Assembly (NCBI RefSeq): GCF_007829955.1
Contig: NZ_VIWX01000007.1
Span: 1 to 64,000, forward strand
Source: Saccharopolyspora dendranthemae
Lineage (GTDB): Bacteria; Actinomycetota; Actinomycetes; Mycobacteriales; Pseudonocardiaceae
Length of the DNA stretch: 64,000 nucleotides
Direction of reading: 5' to 3'
Made by a program: the position numbers and the translations under genes. The notes below the pieces were generated by a model. The model was given only the letters and a program-made list of their open reading frames with translations, was not told where the DNA came from and searched no databases. Position 1 is the first letter of the stretch, and each line of letters begins with the position of its first letter. Shown piece by piece: positions 19,661 to 28,593 of this stretch.

Positions 19661-20143
19661 GTGGCACGGCGCACTGAGCAGATGACCTTCACCAAGCCCG
19701 GACAACTGGTCGTGGCGGGGGTGGTGGCCGCCGCGGTCGTCTTCCTGATCTCCCGCCTGATGTACGGGGATCTCCCGCCGCTCCCGCTGCTCGCGGGCGC
19801 GACGTTGTTGCTGATCGCGATCGTGGACGTGGTGCTCGCCGCCGTGCTGAAGCCCCGCGTGCGGCGCAAGCCCGGCGTGGAGCCCATCGAGTCGCTCACC
19901 GCCGCACGAGCGGTCGCGCTGGCGAAGGCGTCATCGCTGGCCGGGGCGATCATGGCCGGTGTCTGGATCGGACTGCTCGGACACCTGCTGCCCATGCTGA
20001 GCACGGTGGAGGCCGCGCGGTCGGACTCCACCGCGGCCGTGGTCGGGTTGATCAGCGCGGCAGCGCTGATCGGCGCGGGACTGTGGTTGGAGCACTGCCT
20101 CCGCAACCCGGACGACCCCGAAGACCTCGACGAGGACGACTAG
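19661..20143 (+). CDS. DUF3180 family membrane protein
   Basis: A protein of about 160 residues with four predicted transmembrane helices (roughly residues 15-34, 42-62, 96-117 and 128-147) and an acidic C-terminal tail. It matches the DUF3180 family that follows folK throughout actinobacteria. The start is uncertain: the GTG at 19661 has GGAGG 15 bases upstream, and the ATG at 19682 has no clear ribosome site. Function is unknown; the conserved position suggests co-expression with the folate genes. Confidence 0.8.
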   Translation: MARRTEQMTFTKPGQLVVAGVVAAAVVFLISRLMYGDLPPLPLLAGATLLLIAIVDVVLAAVLKPRVRRKPGVEPIESLTAARAVALAKASSLAGAIMAGVWIGLLGHLLPMLSTVEAARSDSTAAVVGLISAAALIGAGLWLEHCLRNPDDPEDLDEDD

Positions 20144-20258
20144 TCCGCAGCCGCTGGTCCGTTCGGATCAGTGCCCGATCCGCTGCGCTGCGCAATGTGC
20201 CAAGGGTTTGGCTCACCTTCAGATCTCGAACTGATAACCGCCTTGTACGGTGGGCGCC

Positions 20259-21239
20259 ATGTCCGAGCGCGGCACGACCGACAGCGACCCCGGCAGCGGG
20301 CGATCCAACCTCCTGTGGGGCGGTGCGCTCGTGCTCGCCGCAGCGGCGACGTCGTTGCTGGTGCTCAGCAACGACGCCCGGATGCTCCGGCTCGGTCTGA
20401 TCGCGGCGTTGTGGGCGGCTCTGCTGGGCGCCTTCGCGGTGGCGCGGTTGCGGCACCGGGTGGCGGAGAGCGAGCAGGCCGTCGCCGACCAGCAGCGGAT
20501 CTACGAGCTGGAGCTGGAGCGCGAGATCGCCGCGCGTCGCGAGCACGAGGCGGAAGCCGAGGCCGACGCGAGGCGTCGCGCATCGGAGGAGTCCGGCGAG
20601 CAGATCCGCGCGCTGCAGGCCGAGCTGACCAAGCTGCGCACGACCCTGGAGCAGGTGATCGGCGGGGACGTGCTCTTCGAAAGAGTCGCGCTGCGCGCGG
20701 AGTCCACGCGGGTTCGCTCCCTTCCGGAGCGTTCGCAGGGCGAGACGAAGCTCGTGCAGCACCGGCCTCAGCGCCCCAAGACGATTCACCAGCCGGTTCA
20801 GCAGAAGCAGCCCGCCCCGGCCCAGGCAACTGCCCCGGCCCCGGCTGCGGCTTCCGCTGCGGCTGCGGCCCCGGCTGCGGCGAATACGGACGTGATGGCC
20901 CGGCTCTCCGGCGAGGTGCCGCTCGACTCGCCGAAGCAGCAGGCGTCGAAATCGCAGAGGCCGCAAGCCTTCCCGCAGCGTCCGGAACAGCAGCGTCCCG
21001 AGCCGCAGCGCCAAGAAGCGCAGCGCCCGGAGCCGCAGGCGTTTCCGCAGCGCCAAGAACAGCCGCGCCAAGATCCGCAGCGTCCAGAACCGCAGCGTCC
21101 GGACCGGTCCGCCTACGAGCGGCCGAGCCCGGCGCCCGACCTGGCCGGCGCGCACACGGCGGGCACCTCGGTCGACGACCTCATCGCTGCCTACGGCGGA
21201 GCCTCTGACACGCAGCGACGCCGCCGACGCCGCTCCTGA
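20259..21239 (+). CDS. Membrane protein with coiled coil and Gln/Pro/Arg-rich tail (DUF6779-like)
   Basis: A 326-residue protein. Two transmembrane helices lie at residues about 16-50. A charged coiled coil follows at about 55-125 (HRVAESEQAVADQQRIYELE onwards), then a disordered tail rich in Gln, Pro, Arg and Ala with many PQRPEPQ-type repeats, ending in an RRRRRS basic tail. This is the counterpart of mycobacterial Rv3604c, a conserved Ala/Arg/Pro-rich membrane protein next to the folate and pantothenate genes; the DUF6779 assignment is from memory. Function is unknown. The ATG at 20259 is used; a GTG nine bases upstream is possible. Confidence 0.75.
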   Translation: MSERGTTDSDPGSGRSNLLWGGALVLAAAATSLLVLSNDARMLRLGLIAALWAALLGAFAVARLRHRVAESEQAVADQQRIYELELEREIAARREHEAEAEADARRRASEESGEQIRALQAELTKLRTTLEQVIGGDVLFERVALRAESTRVRSLPERSQGETKLVQHRPQRPKTIHQPVQQKQPAPAQATAPAPAAASAAAAAPAAANTDVMARLSGEVPLDSPKQQASKSQRPQAFPQRPEQQRPEPQRQEAQRPEPQAFPQRQEQPRQDPQRPEPQRPDRSAYERPSPAPDLAGAHTAGTSVDDLIAAYGGASDTQRRRRRRS

Positions 21240-21299
21240 TGCGCGGCGGAAGGTGACCAATCGGACCCGTGCCGAATCGCGTTCTCTAGGGTCTGGGGC

Positions 21300-22532
21300 G
21301 TGTCGAGTAATGATCACGCGGAGGCGGTCGCTGACGTCTCCCGCGCGCGCCGGCTGCAGAGCCGCAAGCACCACGCCGTCGGTTGGCCGATCGCCGGTCT
21401 GATCCTGCTCGGGATGATCGGGCTGGTCATGCTGGGGATCACGACCTCCAGGGTCGGTGCGCTGCCCGCTGTTTTCGGCGCCGTCGCCGCGCTCCTGCCG
21501 GTCGGGATCGTGGTGGCCGCGACGGTGTGGATCGACCGCTGGGAGCCCGAGCCGCCGATGCTGATGATCGGCTCGTTCCTCTGGGGCGCGGGCGGTGCCA
21601 CCGCCTGCTCGCTGCTGCTCAACAACACCTCGCAGTCGATGGCGCACCTGCTGACGGGCCACGCCGATCACCGCTTCTTCCTGACCGCGGTGATGGGGCC
21701 GGTGGTGGAGGAGGCCGCCAAGGCCGTGTTCGTGGTGGGCCTGTGGATCCGCCGCCGCGCCGAGTTCAACGGCCTGGTCGACGGCATCGTCTACGCGTCG
21801 CTGACCGCGGCCGGTTTCGCCTTCACCGAGAACATCCTCTACTTCGGCAAGGCCTTCGCGGACGGTGGCGTGACCGGGGGAGCGGTCGTCGCGCTGTTCG
21901 TGCTGCGCGGTGTCCTCGCGCCGTTCTCGCATCCGCTGTTCACGGCGATGTTCGGCATCGCGGTCGGTTTCGCCTGGGGCGCCCGGACCCGGCTCAAGCA
22001 GTTCGGCTGGCTGCTCGCCGGTTACCTCCTCGCGGTGCTGCTGCACGCGGTGTGGAACTCGGCGACGTTCCTCGGCGGGACCGGCTTCATCAACGTCTAC
22101 TTCCTGATCATGGTGCCGGTCTTCCTCGGCACGTTCGCCCTGATCATGTGGCAGCGCAAGCGCGAGCAGCGCATCGTCGTCGCGCAGCTGCCCAAGCTGG
22201 AGCGGGCCGGGTTGGTCGCCCGCAGCGAGGTGGAGCTGCTCGCGAGCCTGACGGGCAGGCAGGGCTGGTTGCGCAAGGTCAAGCGCCACGCCGGTGCTCA
22301 GGCCGCGAAGTCCGTGCGCGACTACCAGATCGCGGTCACCGAGCTGGCGTTCCTGCAGCACCGCTCGGAGGCCGGTCGCACCACCAGCGCGGCTCGCCGC
22401 GCCCGGCGCGAGAAGCTGATCGTGGACCTCAAGCAGGCCCGCCGGTCGGCCGCTGGTCGGCAGGAGGCCATCCAGACGGCCAGGATCAACCTCGACGAGC
22501 TCACCCGCCGGGTCCCGAAACCCCGGCCGTGA
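21300..22532 (+). CDS. PrsW family intramembrane metalloprotease
   Basis: A 410-residue integral membrane protein with about eight to nine helices and a positively charged cytoplasmic tail of roughly 130 residues. The PrsW/Abi-like motifs are present: VVEEAAKAVF (the EExxK motif), FTENILYF, SHPLFTAMFG and LLHAVWN. PrsW of Bacillus performs site-1 cleavage of the anti-sigma factor RsiW; the substrate here is not known and no anti-sigma gene lies nearby. A GTG start at 21300 is used. Downstream lies a small inverted-repeat element before the DUF2520 gene. In mycobacteria no PrsW gene sits at this position, so it appears inserted. Confidence 0.88.
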   Translation: MSSNDHAEAVADVSRARRLQSRKHHAVGWPIAGLILLGMIGLVMLGITTSRVGALPAVFGAVAALLPVGIVVAATVWIDRWEPEPPMLMIGSFLWGAGGATACSLLLNNTSQSMAHLLTGHADHRFFLTAVMGPVVEEAAKAVFVVGLWIRRRAEFNGLVDGIVYASLTAAGFAFTENILYFGKAFADGGVTGGAVVALFVLRGVLAPFSHPLFTAMFGIAVGFAWGARTRLKQFGWLLAGYLLAVLLHAVWNSATFLGGTGFINVYFLIMVPVFLGTFALIMWQRKREQRIVVAQLPKLERAGLVARSEVELLASLTGRQGWLRKVKRHAGAQAAKSVRDYQIAVTELAFLQHRSEAGRTTSAARRARREKLIVDLKQARRSAAGRQEAIQTARINLDELTRRVPKPRP

Positions 22533-22899
22533 GGTCGTGCCGGCACCGCGCTGCGAGGTGACCGGACTAAGGGGTCATTGCAGAATCGCGTTGCTTGGCG
22601 GTGCGGGTGGCGGAACCTCACACGCCGCCTGGACTCCGTGCGCCACTCCTGATGTATGCCAATACACGGCGTCGCGGCGTACTCGCCAGACAGCGTGTGA
22701 GAACCCGCGGCGGTGCCAGCTGAGTCCCACACCTGAAGCAACGGCACCCGCCGCATTCTGCAAAGACCCCTAAGCATCACCAAGGTGGTTCTCGCCACCT
22801 TTGGCGGTCGCGGAGTAGCCCCGGCCCGGGGTGTTGGCGCTACTCTCGCGGCGCTGTCTGGTACCCGGTATCGGGACTGGAACGGTTTGGGAGGAACAC
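22533..22899. other. Intergenic region holding a repeat element
   Basis: The 367 bases between the PrsW gene and the DUF2520 gene are mostly taken up by the inverted-repeat element at 22567-22774. The remaining 125 bases should contain the promoter of the DUF2520-panC-panD-coaX operon; no clear boxes are seen. Confidence 0.5.
22567..22774. repeat. MITE-like element with 19-bp inverted ends
   Basis: TAAGGGGTCATTGCAGAAT at 22568-22586 recurs inverted at 22755-22773 as ATTCTGCAAAGACCCCTAA, with two mismatches. The interior has further weak complementarity (TGGCGGTGC against its partner near 22710) and carries no convincing gene. Its minus strand from about 22677 to 22592 is about 80 percent identical to 26061-26146. 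No obvious target duplication flanks it. Confidence 0.6.
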
Positions 22900-23799
22900 G
22901 TGGCGATGTCCGCTGAACCCACGGGCCCACGGCTGCGAGCAGGAGTGATCTCCGCCGGCCGGGTGGGGTCCGTCCTGGGTGCCGCGCTGCAGCGGGTCGG
23001 GCACGAGGTCGTCGGCGTCTCGGCCGTGTCGGACGCGTCGCTGCGCCGCGCCGAGGAGCTGCTGCCCGGTGTGCCGATCCAGCCCCCGGACGTGGTCGCG
23101 GGGAACGCGGAACTGCTGGTCCTGGCCATCCCGGACGACGCGATCCCCGGCATGGTGCAGGGGCTCGCTTCCGCGGGAGCGCTGCGCGCGTCGCAGCTGG
23201 TCGTGCACACCTCGGGTTCGCAGGGCGTGGCCGCGCTGGCCCCCGCCGCCGCTCTCGGCGCGCTGCCGATGGCGATGCACCCGGCGATGACCTTCACCGG
23301 TCGGTCCGAGGACGTCGACCGGCTCTCCGACGCCTGCATGGTCATCACCGCCGACGAGATCACCGGCTGGAGCGTCGCCGAGAGCATCGCGATCGAGCTG
23401 GGCATGGAGCCGGTGCGCCTGCCGGAGGAGGCCCGGCCGCTCTACCACGCGGCCCTCACCCACGGCGCGAACCACCTGATCACGCTGGTCAACGAGTGCC
23501 AGCAGCTGCTGCGCGACGCCGGGGTGGAGGTGCCGGGGCGGGTGATGGCGCCGCTGCTGTCGGCGTCGCTGGACAACGCGCTGCGGCTCGGCGACCGGGC
23601 TTACACCGGCCCGGTCGTGCGGGGCGATGCGGGAACGGTGCGCGGGCACCTGCGCACGCTGTCCGACGCCGATCCGGATGTCGTTCCCGGCTACCGGGAA
23701 CTGGCTCGGCGCACGGCGTTCCGGGCGGAGCGGAGCGGCATGCTGCGCGACGACGTCGCCGCGCGGGTGCGCGAGGCGCTCGACGAGGAACAGGCTTGA
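22900..23799 (+). CDS. Rossmann-fold and DUF2520 domain protein
   Basis: A protein of about 299 residues. The N-terminal half has a dinucleotide-binding signature (GVISAGRVGSVLGAAL) resembling ketopantoate reductase or NADP oxidoreductases. The C-terminal half is the helical DUF2520 domain (ARPLYHAALTHGANHLITL). It sits directly upstream of panC, as Rv3603c does in M. tuberculosis. That position and fold make a ketopantoate-reductase-like role in pantothenate synthesis possible but unproven. GTG at 22900 and ATG at 22906 both follow the GGGAGGA ribosome site. Confidence 0.85.
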   Translation: MAMSAEPTGPRLRAGVISAGRVGSVLGAALQRVGHEVVGVSAVSDASLRRAEELLPGVPIQPPDVVAGNAELLVLAIPDDAIPGMVQGLASAGALRASQLVVHTSGSQGVAALAPAAALGALPMAMHPAMTFTGRSEDVDRLSDACMVITADEITGWSVAESIAIELGMEPVRLPEEARPLYHAALTHGANHLITLVNECQQLLRDAGVEVPGRVMAPLLSASLDNALRLGDRAYTGPVVRGDAGTVRGHLRTLSDADPDVVPGYRELARRTAFRAERSGMLRDDVAARVREALDEEQA

Positions 23800-23834
23800 T
23801 CCGCGATCTTCGCGGCGAGGACATGGAGTCGAGA

Positions 23835-24707
23835 ATGACCGACAACCCCGGCTACCGGCGCGGCGAGCTGACCGTGCACGCCGACCCGGCGGAGCTGGCG
23901 CGGGTCACCCGCGCGCTGCGCTCGACCGGCCGCAAGGTGCACCTGGTGCCCACGATGGGCGCGTTGCACCGCGGTCACCTGGAGCTGATCAAGCGGGCGC
24001 GGCAGGACATCAACGCCGTCGTGGTGGTGTCGATCTTCGTCAACCCGCTGCAGTTCGGGCCGAACGAGGACTTCGACCGCTACCCGCGCACCTTCGAGGC
24101 CGATGTCGATGCCTGCCGCGAAGCCGGCGTCGGCCTGGTCTTCGCGCCGGACGTGGACGCGATGTACGGCGGTGGCCGGGAGCTGTCGGTGCACGCCGGG
24201 CCGCTGGGTGAGGAGCTCGAAGGCGCCAGCCGCGCGGGGCACTTCGACGGGATGCTCACCGTGGTGCTCAAGCTCCTCAACATCGTGCGCCCGGACCTGG
24301 CGTTCTTCGGCGAGAAGGACTACCAGCAGCTGGTGCTGATCCGGAAGATGGCGCGGCAGTTCGACCTGGACTCCGCGATCCAGGGCATCCCGATCGTCCG
24401 GGAATCCGACGGTCTGGCCCTGTCCAGCCGCAACGTCTACCTCGACGAGGAGCAGCGGCAGGCGGCGCTGGCGCTCTCGGCGTCGCTGACCGCCGCCGCG
24501 CACGCGGCCATGGGCGGACCGGACGCGGTCCTGGCGGCGGCACGCGAGGTGCTGGACACCGAACCCCTGGTGCAGCCGGACTACCTGGAGCTGCGCGACC
24601 CGGATCTGGGTCCGGCGCCGGAGTCCGGCGAGGCACGCCTCCTGGTGGCCGCGAAGGTCGGCGCCACGAGGTTGCTCGACAACGCGATGGTCCTGCTCGG
24701 CGAGTGA
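23835..24707 (+). CDS. panC: Pantothenate synthetase
   Basis: A protein of about 290 residues that joins pantoate and beta-alanine using ATP. Family landmarks are VPTMGALHRGHLELI (with the HxGH-like HRGH), VSIFVNPLQFGPNEDFDRYPR, FFGEKDYQQL and the KMSKS-like ALSSRNVYL block. The ATG at 23835 has GGAG six bases before it; an ATG twelve bases upstream is an alternative. The preceding stop is 36 bases away and panD follows after 22 bases, so these are co-transcribed. Confidence 0.96.
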   Translation: MTDNPGYRRGELTVHADPAELARVTRALRSTGRKVHLVPTMGALHRGHLELIKRARQDINAVVVVSIFVNPLQFGPNEDFDRYPRTFEADVDACREAGVGLVFAPDVDAMYGGGRELSVHAGPLGEELEGASRAGHFDGMLTVVLKLLNIVRPDLAFFGEKDYQQLVLIRKMARQFDLDSAIQGIPIVRESDGLALSSRNVYLDEEQRQAALALSASLTAAAHAAMGGPDAVLAAAREVLDTEPLVQPDYLELRDPDLGPAPESGEARLLVAAKVGATRLLDNAMVLLGE

Positions 24708-24729
24708 ATCCGGCCCTAGGAGGTCAGCG

Positions 24730-25194
24730 ATGTTCCGCACGATGTTGAAGTCCAAGATCCACCGGGCCACCGTCACCCAGGCCGACCTGCACTACGTCGG
24801 CTCGGTGACCGTCGACAAGGACCTGATGGAGGCGGCCGACCTGCTCGAGGGCGAGCAGGTGGTGATCGTCGACGTCACCAACGGCGCCCGGCTCGAGACC
24901 TACGTCATTACCGGCGAGCGGGGGTCCGGGGTGATCGGGATCAACGGGGCCGCCGCGCACCTGATCGAGCCCGGTGACATCGTCATCCTCATCGCCTACG
25001 GAGTGATGGACGAGCTCGAGGCCCGTTCGTTCAAGCCCAGGGTGATCTTCGTCGACGCCGACAACAAGCCGGTGGAGCTGGGCGCCAACCCCGGTCACGC
25101 GCCGGAGGGCTCGGGTCTGCTGACTTCTCAGGCGGACGCGGAGACCGATGACGCGGCCAAGCTGGACGCCCTGCTCCAGCAGCCCGAGAACTGA
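24730..25194 (+). CDS. panD: Aspartate 1-decarboxylase
   Basis: A 154-residue pro-enzyme that makes beta-alanine for pantothenate. The self-cleavage pair Gly24-Ser25 lies in HYVGSVTVD and yields the pyruvoyl group on Ser25. Lys9, Tyr22 and Arg53-region residues typical of the site are in place. The C-terminal 25 residues or so extend beyond the usual 126-140 and look flexible. AGGAGG precedes the ATG by five bases. The panC-panD-coaX order puts three steps of the CoA pathway together. Confidence 0.96.
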   Translation: MFRTMLKSKIHRATVTQADLHYVGSVTVDKDLMEAADLLEGEQVVIVDVTNGARLETYVITGERGSGVIGINGAAAHLIEPGDIVILIAYGVMDELEARSFKPRVIFVDADNKPVELGANPGHAPEGSGLLTSQADAETDDAAKLDALLQQPEN

Positions 25195-25212
25195 CCGAAG
25201 GGACCACGCGCG

Positions 25213-26010
25213 GTGCTGCTGGCCATCGACGTCGGAAACACCAACATCGTTCTGGGCTTGTACGACGACGTCACCGACCCGCCGGACGTGGCCGCGACGT
25301 TGGTCCGGGACTGGCGGATGCGCACCGAACCGCGCATGACGGCCGATGAGATGGCGCTGACCATGCGCGGTCTGCTCGGCGAGTACGCCGAGCAGGTCAC
25401 GGGCATCGCGGCGCTGTCGACGGTGCCCGCCCTGCTGCGCGAGCTGCGGGTGATGCTGGACCGCTACTGGAGCGAGGTTCCGCGCGTGGTCGTGGAGCCC
25501 GGGGTGCGCACCGGCGTTCCGCTGCTGGTGGACAACCCGAAGGAGGTGGGTGCGGACCGGGTGATCAACACCTTGGCCGCGCACCACCTGCACGCCAGCA
25601 ACTGCGTGGTCGTGGACTTCGGGACCTCGACCAACATCGACGTCATCTCGGCGAAGGGCGAATTCCTCGGCGGCGCTTTCGCCCCGGGCGTGGAGATCTC
25701 CTTGGACGCGCTCGCGTCCCGCGCCGCCCAGCTGCGCAAGGTCGAACTGGTCCGCCCGCGTTCGGTCATCGGCAAGAACACCGTGGAATGCCTTCAGTCC
25801 GGAATTCTCTTCGGTTTCGCGGGTCAGGTCGACGGATTGGTCCGCCGGATCGTCGATGAGCTGGAAGCCACCCACGGCGGACCCACGACGGTGCTGGCCA
25901 CAGGGGGCTTGGCGCCCCTGGTCTTCAGCGAATCGACCACCATCACCTCTCACGTACCGGATCTCACCCTCCTCGGTCTCCGCCTCGTCTACGACAGAAA
26001 CTTCCGCTGA
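25213..26010 (+). CDS. coaX: Type III pantothenate kinase
   Basis: A 265-residue enzyme that phosphorylates pantothenate, the first committed CoA step, independently of the feedback-regulated type I enzyme. It opens with LLAIDVGNTNIVLGLYD, the actin-like phosphate-1 motif. VDFGTSTNIDVIS and GGAFAPGVEISLDAL are also characteristic. The GTG start is 18 bases after the panD stop. It ends the pantothenate operon; a repeat segment and then lysS follow. Confidence 0.95.
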   Translation: MLLAIDVGNTNIVLGLYDDVTDPPDVAATLVRDWRMRTEPRMTADEMALTMRGLLGEYAEQVTGIAALSTVPALLRELRVMLDRYWSEVPRVVVEPGVRTGVPLLVDNPKEVGADRVINTLAAHHLHASNCVVVDFGTSTNIDVISAKGEFLGGAFAPGVEISLDALASRAAQLRKVELVRPRSVIGKNTVECLQSGILFGFAGQVDGLVRRIVDELEATHGGPTTVLATGGLAPLVFSESTTITSHVPDLTLLGLRLVYDRNFR

Positions 26011-26060
26011 ACAAAACCCGGGAGAACCCGAAAAGGGGAATCCGTCGGGCAAGCACCGAA

Positions 26061-26146
26061 GGCGCGACGCCGTGCACGGGCACACATCAGGAGTGGCGCT
26101 CGGAGTCAGAGGGCGACTCACGTTCCGCTACCCGCACCGCGACGCA
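26061..26146 (+). repeat. Solo copy of the segment found inside the 22.6-kb element
   Basis: GCGCGACGCCGTG at 26062, then CACATCAGGAGTGGCGC near 26082, then GTTCCGCTACCCGCACCGC at 26122-26140 line up in order with the minus strand of 22677-22592 (about 80 percent identity over 85 bases). The inverted ends seen at the other site are missing here. It fills most of the coaX-lysS gap. Confidence 0.65.
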
Positions 26147-26190
26147 GGCCGCTGAAACCGATATGAGCACCGAAAAGTACCCTGATTCGC

Positions 26191-27714
26191 GTGAGTGACC
26201 AGGAGACTTCCTTCCTTCCGGCAACCAGCGCTGACGGCGTCGAAGACCTGCCGGAACAGATGCGGATCCGTCGGGAGAAGCGGGAGCGCCTGCTCGATGC
26301 CGGGGTGGACCCGTATCCGGTGACGCTGCCCATCACGCACGGGTTGGCCGAGATCCGCTCCGCCCACGAGGGCTTGGAGGCGGACACCGCGACCGGTGAG
26401 CAGGTCGGCGTGGCCGGCCGCGTGATGTTCCTGCGCAACACCGGCAAGCTCTGCTTCGCCACGCTGCGCGCGGGTGATGGGACCGAGCTGCAGGCGATGC
26501 TCAGCCTCAAGCAGGTCGGTGAGGAGTCGCTGACGTCCTGGAAGGGCGAGGTGGACCTCGGCGACCACGTCTTCGTGCACGGTGAGGTCATCACCTCCCG
26601 GCGCGGTGAGCTCTCGGTGATGGCCGATGAATGGCGGATGGCGGCGAAGTCGCTGCGCCCGCTGCCGGTCATGCACAAGGACCTGGGCGAGGAAATGCGA
26701 GTCCGGCAGCGCTACGTGGACCTGATCGTGCGCAAGCAGGCCGCTGAAACGGTGCGGACGAGGGCCGCGGTGCAGCGTTCGCTGCGCGATTCCTTCGAGC
26801 AGCGCGGATACGTCGAGGTGGAAACCCCGATGCTGCAGACGTTGCAGGGCGGTGCGGCCGCTCGTCCGTTCACGACGCATTCCAACGCCTTCGACATGGA
26901 GCTGTTCCTGCGCATCGCGCCGGAGTTGTATCTGAAGCGTTGTGTTGTCGGTGGGATCGAGAAGGTTTTCGAGATCAACCGAAACTTCCGCAACGAAGGC
27001 AGTGATTCTTCCCACTCGCCCGAGTTCGCGATGCTCGAGTTCTACCAGGCCTATGCCGATTACAACGTCATGGCCGATCTGACCAGGTCGCTCATCCAGG
27101 AAGCGGCCGAACGGGTCGCCGGTTCCCAGGTCGTCACGTGGTTCGACGGAACCGAGTACGACCTCTCCGGCGAGTGGGCGACGCTGACGATGTACGAGTC
27201 GTTGTCCGAAGCGCTCGAATCCGAGGTCACGCCGGAAACTCCCGCCGAGGCGCTGCGCAAGCACGCGGATGCGCTCGGTGTGCAGGTCGATCCGAAGATG
27301 GGTCACGGCAAGCTCGTGGAAGAGCTGTGGGAGCACGCCGTCGGTGACCATTTGACGGCGCCCACGTTCGTCCGCGACTTCCCGGTGGAGACCTCGCCGC
27401 TGACTCGGCAGCACCGGGAGAAGGCGGGTGTTGCGGAAAAGTGGGATCTCTACGTTCGCGGCTTCGAGCTCGCCACGGGTTACTCGGAACTGGTGGATCC
27501 GGTTGTGGAACGGCAGCGGCTGGAGGAGCAGGCGAAGCTGGCGGCGGCCGGAGATGACGAGGCCATGCCGGTCGACGAGGACTTTTTGCGCGCTCTGGAG
27601 TACGGAATGCCTCCCAGCGGCGGCGTGGGAATGGGTATCGACCGGTTGTTGATGGCGTTGACCGGTCTCGGTATCCGGGAGACGATCCTGTTCCCGTTGG
27701 TCCGCCCGGAATGA
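26191..27714 (+). CDS. lysS: Lysine--tRNA ligase (class II)
   Basis: A 507-residue class II aminoacyl-tRNA synthetase. The N-terminal anticodon-binding OB domain covers residues about 60-170. Motif 2 appears as FEINRNFRNEG with SHSPEFAMLE after it, and motif 3 as GVGMGIDRLLMAL. RQRYVDLIV at about residue 170 is typical of LysRS motif 1. The GTG start lacks a strong ribosome site and could be nearly leaderless. The gene is followed by lsr2 and clpC, the same order as in mycobacteria (lysS, lsr2, clpC1). Confidence 0.96.
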   Translation: MSDQETSFLPATSADGVEDLPEQMRIRREKRERLLDAGVDPYPVTLPITHGLAEIRSAHEGLEADTATGEQVGVAGRVMFLRNTGKLCFATLRAGDGTELQAMLSLKQVGEESLTSWKGEVDLGDHVFVHGEVITSRRGELSVMADEWRMAAKSLRPLPVMHKDLGEEMRVRQRYVDLIVRKQAAETVRTRAAVQRSLRDSFEQRGYVEVETPMLQTLQGGAAARPFTTHSNAFDMELFLRIAPELYLKRCVVGGIEKVFEINRNFRNEGSDSSHSPEFAMLEFYQAYADYNVMADLTRSLIQEAAERVAGSQVVTWFDGTEYDLSGEWATLTMYESLSEALESEVTPETPAEALRKHADALGVQVDPKMGHGKLVEELWEHAVGDHLTAPTFVRDFPVETSPLTRQHREKAGVAEKWDLYVRGFELATGYSELVDPVVERQRLEEQAKLAAAGDDEAMPVDEDFLRALEYGMPPSGGVGMGIDRLLMALTGLGIRETILFPLVRPE

Positions 27715-27943
27715 CCCGATCAGGGTGGCTCAACAGAATTTTGTGGACTGGATGAGTGCATTATCGGAGTCGCTGCGCTAACCTGAGCCCAGAATGTGTC
27801 GGCGACGGCTATAAGCGCACTTCCAAGTGTCGCCGCCGTACTTGCCCAAGTGCGGCTGGCGTTCTGGCGAGGGGGTTTCCGCTCCCAGCAGATGGTTGCT
27901 GTCCCGCCAAAGCACAATTTTTTGCTCGGGGAGGACTTCGAAG

Positions 27944-28300
27944 ATGGCGCAGAAGGTCACTGTCACCCTTGTCGACGATCTGGACGGTGGGCAGGCCGAC
28001 GAAACCGTCGAGTTCGGATTGGACGGGGTGTCGTACCAGATCGACCTTTCCGCCGACAATGCCGGAGACTTGCGGGAGGCGATGGCCAACTACGTCTCCA
28101 GCGCTCGGCGTGCCGGTGGACGGAAGAAGCCGGGCCCGCGTCCCGGTGCTGCTGCAGCGCGTTCCACCGGTGGTTCCACCAGTGCGGACCGGGAGCAGAA
28201 CCAGGCCATTCGTGAATGGGCGCGCAAGCGCGGCTTGAAGGTGTCCGACCGCGGTCGCATCCCGGCTGACATCGTCGAGCAGTACCACCAGGCGAACTGA
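27944..28300 (+). CDS. lsr2: Lsr2 nucleoid-associated protein
   Basis: A 118-residue H-NS-like protein that binds AT-rich DNA and silences foreign or specialised genes. The N-terminal oligomerisation domain starts AQKVTVTLVDDLDGG. The middle linker is basic and Pro/Ala-rich, and the C-terminal DNA-binding domain has the RKRGLKVSDRGRIP region containing the AT-hook-like RGR. The ATG follows GGGGAGGAC at a slightly long distance. The leader of more than 200 bases and a strong terminator indicate a monocistronic, separately controlled gene. Confidence 0.97.
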   Translation: MAQKVTVTLVDDLDGGQADETVEFGLDGVSYQIDLSADNAGDLREAMANYVSSARRAGGRKKPGPRPGAAAARSTGGSTSADREQNQAIREWARKRGLKVSDRGRIPADIVEQYHQAN

Positions 28301-28311
28301 AGTCGCGTTCC

Positions 28312-28354
28312 AAGAGGCGTTTGCCGGGTCGTCGGGGCCCGGGAAACGCCTCTT
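28312..28354 (+). terminator. Terminator of lsr2
   Basis: AAGAGGCGTTT at 28312-28322 pairs with AAACGCCTCTT at 28344-28354, with a further GC-rich stem possible in the loop. It begins twelve bases after the lsr2 stop. Confidence 0.85.
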
Positions 28355-28540
28355 GTTGCGTTCGGGTAACTCATTTCCACGGTTTAGCGGGAGAGATCAA
28401 CTCTTTGCCGAATAGGCGTCGGCATAACGTCCTGGTCGCACGTCGGCTTCGGCTCTTGAACCTTTTACGGCCGGGGCTCTCTCGGCGCCGGGTGCCGCGC
28501 TTGTGACGTCCAACATTCGAACCCGCTCTGTCGGTGTCGC

Positions 28541-28559
28541 TTAGGTTGTCCTAACCTGG
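28541..28559 (+). promoter_or_regulatory. DtxR/IdeR-type iron box
   Basis: TTAGGTTGTCCTAACCTGG at 28541-28559 matches the iron-repressor consensus TTAGGTTAGGCTAACCTAA at most positions, including both TTAGGTT and CTAACCT half-sites. It lies 35 bases before the permease start, so the importer operon should be repressed when iron is plentiful. Confidence 0.85.
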
Positions 28560-28593
28560 GCACGTCCGGGTGAACACCGAAGGGGAGTGGGAC

